Of a stretch of 6,237 nucleotides of DNA, positions 1-6,016 are shown piece by piece (the stretch's first letter is position 1; each line of letters opens with the position of its first letter). The notes beneath the pieces were generated by a model. The model searched no databases, was not told where the DNA came from, and saw only the letters and a program-made list of their open reading frames with translations. This stretch comes from Sphingobacteriales bacterium (lineage in GTDB: Bacteria; Bacteroidota; Bacteroidia; Chitinophagales; Chitinophagaceae). Made by a program: the position numbers and the translations under genes. The DNA is taken from positions 1-6,237 of the forward strand of contig JAHEFC010000037.1 in NCBI GenBank assembly GCA_024640385.1, given 5' to 3'.

Positions 1-357
1 AAGGCCGATGAGTATCTTTTTTTTGATTGTTCTGCTGAAAGTCCCGCGGGCCGCAGAAGTGTTTGCTATGACCGGGAAGGGCTTGAAGCAAGAAAAGAAT
101 TCAGGCCGGAGAACAGTGCAATTGATATGGCGGATTCCATGGGTGTTGAACTGCTTGATGAAGCGCAGTATAGGCAGTTACATGAACTGGGTAAATTTGA
201 TGCGAAAACTTCGAGCTGGCTCAGCACACCTGCAGAGGTAAGAAAGTTGGGGGGTGCCATCTTTGCTGACTTCCGTTATGGCAAAGTATTCGTATATCAC
301 AATGGTGCCCAGTCTTATTATGCTGCCAGGGGGTTCAGAGGCCTGCTGAGGGTGTAA
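1..357 (+). CDS. DUF4256 family protein, C-terminal part (5' end outside window)
   Basis: Frame 1 is open from the first base to a TAA at 355-357, giving 118 residues with no start needed; the first ATG in this frame (127) is internal. The fragment reads through segments I recognise from DUF4256 proteins: FFDCSAESPAGRRSVCYDRE near the left edge, then AIDMADSMGVELL, KTSSWLSTPAEVRKLGGAIF and a C-terminal VFVYHNGAQSYYAARGFRG. Family members are, from memory, around 190 residues, so roughly the N-terminal third is missing. The function of the family is unknown. No signal peptide or membrane segment is visible in this part. It is separated from the downstream operon by 237 bases and looks unrelated to it. 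Family assignment is from remembered motifs, not a search. Confidence 0.88.
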   Translation, partial: KADEYLFFDCSAESPAGRRSVCYDREGLEARKEFRPENSAIDMADSMGVELLDEAQYRQLHELGKFDAKTSSWLSTPAEVRKLGGAIFADFRYGKVFVYHNGAQSYYAARGFRGLLRV

Positions 358-395
358 CATAGTGCGCAGCTTCTGTTTACACGAAAATCACATTG

Positions 396-420
396 AAATA
401 TCATCTAAATGATTTTTAAT
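396..420 (+). terminator. weak AT-rich hairpin, possible terminator of the DUF4256 gene
   Basis: ATCAT (400-404) pairs with ATGAT (409-413) across a CTAA loop. The stem extends by three A-T pairs (396-398 with 415-417) past one T-T mismatch, and TTTTAAT follows. It lies about 40 bases after the stop codon at 357. The stem is almost free of G-C pairs, so it would be a poor intrinsic terminator and may be chance in AT-rich sequence. Confidence 0.25.
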
Positions 421-447
421 TATATTGAACCTGTCGGGCAATTACCT

Positions 448-463
448 GAATTTTAAAAAATTC
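448..463. repeat. 16-base AT-rich palindrome in the spacer before the operon
   Basis: GAATTTT (448-454) and its exact reverse complement AAAATTC (457-463) are separated by AA. A perfect 7-base inverted repeat with a 2-base spacer is too tight for an RNA hairpin loop. If it means anything, it could be a binding site for a dimeric regulator about 130 bases upstream of the start at 595. Such a repeat can easily arise by chance in AT-rich sequence. Confidence 0.25.
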
Positions 464-594
464 TGATAAACCGGTGTAATCTCCTTTGAGCTGATTTGAT
501 CTACGATGATGATAGAGGTCATATTTTACAAATTTCAAATCGTGTACATTTATTTTCAACAGCTTCCTGGACGACGTATTGAAAACACCGTTTT

Positions 595-2319
595 ATGCCA
601 ACTTTGGATCTTTATGACGGATTCACGCACCTCCTTGGTTCTGATCAGCAAAACCCGGTTTTCCCCCCTTACACATTAAAGGATATCTTCCTGGGGAAGG
701 TATTCCCATTAAGACCAGACCCCTTAGTTATACTCGGCCACCACCATGAAGATCTGGTTGAGATCCGCTTGAGTGATATGAGATACCTAATAAGTAAGTT
801 ATCATCTAAGATCACGGAAAGGGGGCTTGCAACCGGGGACACCGTTATGCTGACATCATTTTATTCCTCCAACGAACTTTACAATGCCATTCTTTTCTGT
901 GTTTTTGCTTGTATGGGTATCCGGGTCTTTATCCCAATTTATCCGGAGGAAAATGAGTTTACGGAATGGTATCAGCAAACTGGATTCAGTTGTGTGTTTA
1001 TGCCTTACAGAGATACGCAGGACATGAGCGGTCATGAGCAAGAGAAGGGAGTCATCCAATCTATTATGAACTGGTGTGCGGTCCATGAAGTTCCGTTGCT
1101 GGATCCAGATCAGGACCTTGGATGTTCTGCTTTGCTGGGTAGTCTACCTTTCTCCACTCTTCTGAAGGAGGATAGTCAAGTTGCTGATACGCAGCTATCA
1201 CCAGACAATGAAGCCGTGATCTTCACAACCTCCGGATCGTCCGGGAAAAGCAAACTCGTTGTCTATACACAGGGGTCTTTCTCGCTTTCCTGCCAGGCAT
1301 GGGAAAAGGCAGGGTTGTTCAAAACTGATATTTGCGGAAATACCGGTTTCACACCCTTGTTCACCCATACCATCGGCATCAGGAGTCTTGTCAATGCCTT
1401 CTGGACAGGGAAGCCTGCATGCATACTTACAACTGACTGGTTCTTCAGCAAGCCAGAAGCAGCGAGATATCTGCTTCTGAAAATGACACCTGAACATATC
1501 ATTGGAGGCCCCGCATTACTGACTACATTGCTGGAGTTCTTCAGAATATATCCTGAGCTTAAGCAGGTCCTATGCAGATCGCTGAAACTTTTTATATCCA
1601 TAGGCACCGTGTTTGATGTTGCTCTTGCATCGCGAATACGATCACAATTTGGTCTTGAAGTATGGAATGGATTTGGTACCACCGAAACACAAATGGTTTT
1701 GCTCAACAGGTGTGATAATGGTATAGGTGCTGCCAATGATGATCTTGGGGAACCTATGCCAGGAGTGGTTGTGGGATTAAAATCTTCGGGAACGGAAGGG
1801 GTGTACGAATTGTACATTCATTCCTGTTACCAGTCGTCGAGAATTATGGGAAATAAGCCCAATGCGTATTTTATAAGAACGGGAGACTTAGTGGGCTATG
1901 AAGAAAACAGCGGAACACTTCGTTACGTTTCGAGGCAGGTTAATGATTTTGTCAAAGATGATTATGGTGTAAAGATACCATTGAAGGCAATGGAAGGGTA
2001 TTATCCGCTCCTCAAAGAAATTGCCAGTTATATCGAATGGATACCCCTGGACAGTTTGCCAGGTTTTGCAGCTCTGGTATTTCCCAGGGAGCCGGAAAGT
2101 ATGGGCTCCGTTCGTGAGATATGTGATTGGGTTCGTGCCAGAAACGATGAACTGGCATTATCCCTGGAACCATTCGAATATACTCACCGCCACCTGGAAC
2201 GGATCTCTGTTCTTAAGGAGAAACTGCCCATGACCCGAAAAGGGACTGTTTCATTGCATGAGCTGCGCATAAGATACGGGGACTTGATCCGAAGGCTCAA
2301 AAACCGATTTATCCAGGAA
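595..2319 (+). other. domain: ANL-superfamily acyl-AMP ligase (residues about 1-575)
   Basis: The phosphate-binding loop TSGSSGKSK is at residues 212-220 (core A3). NGFGTTE at 358-364 is core A5, with T363 and E364 expected at ATP/Mg. RTGDL at 428-432 is core A7, with D431 as the ribose-binding aspartate. The hinge region A8 is recognisable but divergent at 443-467 (YVSRQVNDFVKDDYGVKIP), with SR in place of GR. The C-terminal A10 stretch LPMTRKGTVSL (544-554) normally reads LPxTxxGKxxR, so the usual catalytic lysine position is T551, with K549 two residues before it. Known members make acyl-AMP from a carboxylic acid and ATP. The substrate here cannot be read, but the reductase partner suggests a fatty acid. 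Confidence 0.88.
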
Positions 2320-4950
2320 GAGGATATACATGAACTTTCTGTACCGGACTCCTCCCACATGCATCGCTTTGGAGACCAGAGGCTGGCCTCGATGCTAGAG
2401 GTGCTTGGCCTCGACAAGACTTATGAGCGCGGCGAAGGCAACCTGTTATTTTATTCTCAGATGGGAGGCATGCAATCCGTTCTTGACTTGGTTGGTGGTT
2501 TTGGTGCAGCTTTACTGGGGCATGGCAATCCTGAAATTAAGCAGGCATTGTTGGATTTTCTTTCTGAAGGCAGGCCAGCTTTGAACAGTCAAGGAAGTTC
2601 CTATCATTATCCTTCTCTTCTTGCGCGTGAGTTGTCTGTACTTTTTGGCAGCAGAACAGGCAGATCATTCCGGGTGCTATTAGCAAATACTGGTGCAGAG
2701 GCTGTAGAAATGGCCCTTCATCATGCCTATTTTGCATGGTGGTCACTGATTGAAAAGATGAGGGATGAGCAGTTACGACTTTATGGGTCTGAGCCGGGAA
2801 TAGATGTTGGCATGATTTGGGAGAGGAATATGCAAAAAGTTGCAGCAGCAACGGCCTGCTGCATCGTTGTTGACAGATGTTTCCATGGGTGCAGTTCGGG
2901 AGCAAGAAGCCTACTCAACCATAATAAAAAACAACGCAACGGTTTTGGAGGCTTGCTTCGCGTAGAACCTTTGCATATAAGATCAGCGGCGAGTGAAATG
3001 GTGGATATGCTGGTAAAGTTCGAGGAAGAAACTAAAGTCTCTATTGAAAAATTGATCATTGAGGACGGCGAGCTGAGGATTCGGAATGTGGGAGTAAGCA
3101 CTATTATTGCGGCGTTCATTGAACCTGTGCAGGGGGAGGGAGGAATTCGTGAAACTCCGGCTGAACTGATCAGTATCCTTACTGGCAAAAACTATCCACT
3201 TATTTCAGATGAAATTCAGTGCGGCCTTGGCCGCAGCGGCTTGCTCCCGTCATGTAATAAAGCAGACTACTATTTATTGGGTAAAAGTCTCGGCGGCGGA
3301 TATGAAAAGATTTCCGCTGTACTTATTGAGGAAAGCCAGTTTAAACAAGGGTTTTCGCAATATTACACTTCCACTTTTGCAAATGGTGAAATGGCTGCCT
3401 ATGTGGCATTGAAGACCCTGCAATTGATCCAAAGGGAAGATGTCCCGGCAATGGCATTGGAAAAAGGGAATTTATTCAAGAGCAAGTTGCAGGCTGTGGC
3501 AGGTCGATTTCCGGGGATCATTAAATCAGTGGAAGGAAGGGGGCTGATGCTTGGGATCCATTTCAATGGCTCAATGGGTGATCGGAATCCGTTCCTTCGA
3601 ATATTGGCAGAAAATGACTTACTGGGTTATGTGCTTTCCGGATGGCTTTTCCATAACCGGCACATCAGGGTATTGCCTTCTCTGTCCAGTCCATTATCTA
3701 TCCGCATAGAACCTTCTTATGAGATAACAGAGGACCAGATGGATCAATGTTGCAGCGCACTTGACGATATGTGTTGCATATGTTATAACCAGAACATTTA
3801 TGAGCTGGTCAGATATATCATGGATAATGATCCTTACTCAGACAGGAAGGACGTACAGGTCGAAGGTTCATTTCCTAAAATGATTGAAAAACCAGCAAAG
3901 GGCGCACTCAGAGTTGGGTTCATCGGAAATTTCACTATGCCTATTAAGGAGTTTAAGATACTTGAACCAAGTTTGAAGAAAGCATCGGATACCGGCATAA
4001 GACGGTTGTTCAGCAAGATGCAGGCTCTGATGGAAGGCAAACCTATCAAGATCATGAGTAAAAACCTTATGGGTGGGCGTGTTCATTTCACTTTTTATAT
4101 TCTTCCTTTCGATACTGCTAGTCTGGAAATGATTAGCCGATGGGGGAAAAGGCAGTTTTTCATTCAGCGTATCCAGGATGCGGTGGGTCTTCTTTCATCC
4201 GGCGGGGCCAGTCATATCGCTTTAGGGGCACATACATCCATCCTTACAGGCAATGGTCTCATGATTGCAGAAAGCGGGAATTGCAGGATACTGACTGGCA
4301 ATACACTTGCTGCAGCCTCCTGCCTGTTCTATGCTGAGGAATATTTTGATAAGTTATGTCAAGAGAAAATCGGAAAGATCACCATCGCTATAACAGGTGC
4401 TAATGGTAATATCGGGGCAGGACTTGCCGGTTGCATGGCCCATGATAAGTATCGCGATACCAGGTTGCTTATGATTGGTAACAACATCAGAAAGCTGGAA
4501 AAACTTCGTGAAAAGTTATTCGTACGTGAACGGGAGGTGGCATGTTCGACAGACCTGACCAGCCTGAGAGAGGCAGATATGATAGTTTGCTGCACGAATA
4601 CAAATGACCCGATAGTATTTTCACACCATATCCATCCGTCTAAAAAAGTATTCATCATTGATATCGCAGTACCTGGTTCAGTCTCGGAGGACGTAAAAAG
4701 CCTTCCTCAGGTAGAATTTTGTTCTTCTGCTTCTTCCATCCGCCTGCCGGATGATCCGGACCTGGTGATCAGTGCCCAGTACCCTCCCGGATATATTTAT
4801 TGTTGCGCGGCAGAAGTGATTTTGGCGGCAATGAATCATATTAAACTGCCTCTTAAAGGGCATATACATCCTTCCGCGATCCGTAAGCTAATGCAAACAG
4901 CTATTAAAGAAGGCTTTTTCAGGAGGAATTCACATGAAGTACTTGTTTGA
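595..4950 (+). CDS. three-domain acyl-adenylating / class III aminotransferase / AAR-like reductase fusion, predicted alkylamine synthase
   Basis: This 1451-residue cytosolic-type protein has no signal peptide or membrane segments. Its order is an ANL acyl-adenylating domain (about residues 1-575), a PLP class III aminotransferase (about 590-1065) and an acyl-ACP reductase-like domain (about 1104-1451). Together these could activate a carboxylic acid, reduce it to the aldehyde and transaminate it to a primary amine; this is inferred from the families. The start at 595 is the first ATG after an in-frame TGA at 580-582, and the protein match begins close to it, although no Shine-Dalgarno site precedes it. 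The frame is open throughout, so the fusion is not stitched from separate ORFs. No carrier-protein domain with a DSL-type serine is visible in either linker. The 3' end overlaps the next gene by 17 bases. Tambjamine TamH, as I recall it, joins thioester reductase and aminotransferase functions and is the nearest analogy. Domains are confident; substrate is unknown. Confidence 0.93.
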   Translation: MPTLDLYDGFTHLLGSDQQNPVFPPYTLKDIFLGKVFPLRPDPLVILGHHHEDLVEIRLSDMRYLISKLSSKITERGLATGDTVMLTSFYSSNELYNAILFCVFACMGIRVFIPIYPEENEFTEWYQQTGFSCVFMPYRDTQDMSGHEQEKGVIQSIMNWCAVHEVPLLDPDQDLGCSALLGSLPFSTLLKEDSQVADTQLSPDNEAVIFTTSGSSGKSKLVVYTQGSFSLSCQAWEKAGLFKTDICGNTGFTPLFTHTIGIRSLVNAFWTGKPACILTTDWFFSKPEAARYLLLKMTPEHIIGGPALLTTLLEFFRIYPELKQVLCRSLKLFISIGTVFDVALASRIRSQFGLEVWNGFGTTETQMVLLNRCDNGIGAANDDLGEPMPGVVVGLKSSGTEGVYELYIHSCYQSSRIMGNKPNAYFIRTGDLVGYEENSGTLRYVSRQVNDFVKDDYGVKIPLKAMEGYYPLLKEIASYIEWIPLDSLPGFAALVFPREPESMGSVREICDWVRARNDELALSLEPFEYTHRHLERISVLKEKLPMTRKGTVSLHELRIRYGDLIRRLKNRFIQEEDIHELSVPDSSHMHRFGDQRLASMLEVLGLDKTYERGEGNLLFYSQMGGMQSVLDLVGGFGAALLGHGNPEIKQALLDFLSEGRPALNSQGSSYHYPSLLARELSVLFGSRTGRSFRVLLANTGAEAVEMALHHAYFAWWSLIEKMRDEQLRLYGSEPGIDVGMIWERNMQKVAAATACCIVVDRCFHGCSSGARSLLNHNKKQRNGFGGLLRVEPLHIRSAASEMVDMLVKFEEETKVSIEKLIIEDGELRIRNVGVSTIIAAFIEPVQGEGGIRETPAELISILTGKNYPLISDEIQCGLGRSGLLPSCNKADYYLLGKSLGGGYEKISAVLIEESQFKQGFSQYYTSTFANGEMAAYVALKTLQLIQREDVPAMALEKGNLFKSKLQAVAGRFPGIIKSVEGRGLMLGIHFNGSMGDRNPFLRILAENDLLGYVLSGWLFHNRHIRVLPSLSSPLSIRIEPSYEITEDQMDQCCSALDDMCCICYNQNIYELVRYIMDNDPYSDRKDVQVEGSFPKMIEKPAKGALRVGFIGNFTMPIKEFKILEPSLKKASDTGIRRLFSKMQALMEGKPIKIMSKNLMGGRVHFTFYILPFDTASLEMISRWGKRQFFIQRIQDAVGLLSSGGASHIALGAHTSILTGNGLMIAESGNCRILTGNTLAAASCLFYAEEYFDKLCQEKIGKITIAITGANGNIGAGLAGCMAHDKYRDTRLLMIGNNIRKLEKLREKLFVREREVACSTDLTSLREADMIVCCTNTNDPIVFSHHIHPSKKVFIIDIAVPGSVSEDVKSLPQVEFCSSASSIRLPDDPDLVISAQYPPGYIYCCAAEVILAAMNHIKLPLKGHIHPSAIRKLMQTAIKEGFFRRNSHEVLV
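2362..3789 (+). other. domain: PLP-dependent class III aminotransferase (residues about 590-1065)
   Basis: The fold-type I class III signature is complete. NTGAEAVE at 698-705 contacts the PLP phosphate. FHG at 763-765 supplies the ring-stacking aromatic. EPVQGEGG is at 843-850. D872 in DEIQCGLGRSG should bind the pyridine nitrogen. K897 in LLGKSLGGG is the expected Schiff-base lysine, and T927 in YYTSTF completes the phosphate site. The domain closes with IRIEPSYEITEDQMD (about 1036-1050), like the usual C-terminal strand and helix. About 60 residues separate GAEAVE from FHG, roughly 30 more than usual, so residues about 714-750 look like an insertion. The catalytic set is intact, so the domain should be active. 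Amination of the aldehyde from the C-terminal domain is inferred. Confidence 0.93.
3904..4947 (+). other. domain: long-chain acyl-ACP reductase (AAR)-like reductase (residues about 1104-1451)
   Basis: From memory of the cyanobacterial AAR family (about 340 residues), this 348-residue region follows it from end to end. RVGFIGNFT (1106-1114) resembles the family start FGLIGHLT. ALGAHTSI (1209-1216) matches ALGGFTSI, and LTGNT (1233-1237) matches TTGNT. The nucleotide loop TGANGNIG (1267-1274) matches VGATGDIG. YCCAAEVIL (1402-1410) matches FACFAEAML, placing C1404 on the AAR catalytic cysteine. A C-terminal helix ending KEGFF parallels the family's KHGF end. Known AARs form a thioester on the cysteine and release a fatty aldehyde with NADPH. 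A plain short-chain or shikimate dehydrogenase is less likely because of the N-terminal match and the cysteine. Confidence 0.82.
4921..4926 (+). promoter_or_regulatory. strong Shine-Dalgarno site inside the 3' end of the fusion gene
   Basis: AGGAGG lies 7 bases before the ATG at 4934 and decides that start. It sits within the last ten codons of the upstream gene, whose TGA is at 4948-4950, so translation of the two genes is probably coupled. The other two starts in the operon (595 and 6009) lack such a site. Confidence 0.85.
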
Positions 4951-6016
4951 TTTCGGCATTTCTCAGGAGGACCCGCTCACTGAATCGCAGGTGCTGGATA
5001 TTCATCCGGGCGACCGTGTGCTTTCCATAGCAAGTGGGGGCGAAATTCCATTGGGACTCCATGCCTTGCATCCAGGTGCTGAAGTTGTCGCTGTTGATAC
5101 ATCCATGAACCAGATCATGCTATGTAAGTTGAAATGGAGATCTGCTACTGCAATTCCATTTCCTGAAAATGGTGGGTTCTTAGGATATACTCCTATGAAG
5201 GAAGAACTGCGAAACATAATGTACCGCGAAAAAGTCAGGCCATTCCTCGATGGGTCCGACCGTATATTCTGGGACAACAGAATAGATATAATAAAAAACG
5301 GTGTGGTCAATGCGGGAAGGTTCGAAACCTATGTTAAAAAGCTACGAGGTATCGCAAGGCTTACACTTGGCCAAAAGCATATCGAAGGCCTGATCAACTG
5401 CAGGGAGCCAGAAGAGCAAGTCAGGTATTTTGACCTTCATATTGCTACCAGGCGTTCATTGAAATGGATCTTCCGGCTGGCCTTCCATCCTGCAGTGTAT
5501 AGAAGTCGGGGCTTGGAGCCAGATGCATTGCAACATGCAAGGACAGATACAGGATCGGTCTTTTTCGGCAGGTTCCGTGATTTTTGCACGGCAACACCTG
5601 CAAGAGCTAACTATTTCCTGCAATATTTTCTTGTTGGCATGTGCCTGACCGCGGAAGCCTTACCAGTATACCTGAAGAGTCTGCCTGAAATGGGTGATAC
5701 AATGATAGACTACTCTAAGTTTTTCAAGAACACAAGCCTTGAAGAGGAACTGGCCTCACATCCCCCGGGGACATTCAACAAGATCCATCTATCCAATATA
5801 GTCGATTGGATGGAAGACCAGGCCATATCCAGGCTCATTGGTTTATTCTCGGCTCAATGTGGTCCTGGCTCCAGGATCTGCAGCAGGCACTTGCACAGGG
5901 ATCCCTGGAAAACCAATCTGGTTGCGACGCAAGGATGGAGCATGGAAAACTTGAATTTGTACAAGGTAGACAGGTTTCCTTTTTATCATATTGTTCTGAT
6001 CAAAAATCATGGCTAA
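4934..6016 (+). CDS. DUF3419 / BtaA-like SAM-dependent 3-amino-3-carboxypropyl transferase
   Basis: The 360-residue product has a Rossmann SAM-binding core near its N-terminus: PGDRVLSIASGG at 25-36 is motif I, and VVAVDTS at 51-57 ends in the expected acidic residue D55. SQEDP (10-14) matches the WEDP-type segment before the core in BtaA proteins, and HLSNIVDWM (285-293) matches the late family motif. BtaA moves the 3-amino-3-carboxypropyl group of SAM to diacylglycerol in betaine-lipid synthesis. BtaA proteins usually have some 40 more residues at the N-terminus, so this is a short-form member. The start is supported by AGGAGG at 4921. It overlaps the fusion gene by 17 bases and the next gene by 8. 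No BtaB-like N-methyltransferase is seen here. Given the neighbour, the acceptor may be an amine rather than diacylglycerol, but that is inference. Confidence 0.85.
   Translation: MKYLFDFGISQEDPLTESQVLDIHPGDRVLSIASGGEIPLGLHALHPGAEVVAVDTSMNQIMLCKLKWRSATAIPFPENGGFLGYTPMKEELRNIMYREKVRPFLDGSDRIFWDNRIDIIKNGVVNAGRFETYVKKLRGIARLTLGQKHIEGLINCREPEEQVRYFDLHIATRRSLKWIFRLAFHPAVYRSRGLEPDALQHARTDTGSVFFGRFRDFCTATPARANYFLQYFLVGMCLTAEALPVYLKSLPEMGDTMIDYSKFFKNTSLEEELASHPPGTFNKIHLSNIVDWMEDQAISRLIGLFSAQCGPGSRICSRHLHRDPWKTNLVATQGWSMENLNLYKVDRFPFYHIVLIKNHG

Larger units (their letters stand above)
358..594 (+). promoter_or_regulatory. spacer expected to hold the operon promoter; no clear promoter seen
   Basis: This 237-base AT-rich gap is the only non-coding stretch in the window and lies directly upstream of the three-gene operon, so its promoter is expected here. 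The closest match to a Bacteroidota -7 element (TAnnTTTG) is TACATTTA at 545-552, about 43 bases before the ATG, but no convincing TTG lies at the proper distance upstream of it. No convincing sigma-70 pair at normal spacing was found either. The bases just before the start (571-594) contain no Shine-Dalgarno sequence. No small ORF, tRNA or riboswitch is recognisable. Confidence 0.3.

Noticed and set aside
8..241. +2 frame ORF over the left-edge gene
   Set aside because: Frame 1 through the same bases gives a continuous DUF4256 match, so this is an out-of-frame shadow.
127..357. Treating ATG 127 as the true start of a 76-residue gene
   Set aside because: Family-like sequence continues in frame upstream to base 1, so the gene is cut by the window edge and 127 is internal.
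358..594. Riboswitch, tRNA or small RNA in the spacer
   Set aside because: No cloverleaf, conserved riboswitch core or strong GC-stem structure is visible; only AT-rich weak symmetry.
1263..1817. 184-codon antisense open frame inside the fusion gene
   Set aside because: It lies opposite the well-supported adenylation domain, and its translation shows no recognisable motif; it is a shadow of the sense gene.
2537..3188. Two antisense open frames (2537-2905 and 2781-3188) opposite the aminotransferase domain
   Set aside because: They overlap each other and a domain with intact catalytic motifs on the + strand; no family features.
3904..4947. C-terminal domain as a simple short-chain dehydrogenase or shikimate dehydrogenase
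   Set aside because: Those families do not explain the region before the Rossmann loop (GFIGNFT, ALGAHTSI, LTGNT) or the aligned cysteine, all of which fit the AAR family.
595..4950. Possibility that the large gene is an assembly or frameshift artefact joining separate genes
   Set aside because: A single frame runs 4356 bases with no internal stop, and domain motifs appear in this same frame on both sides of each linker.
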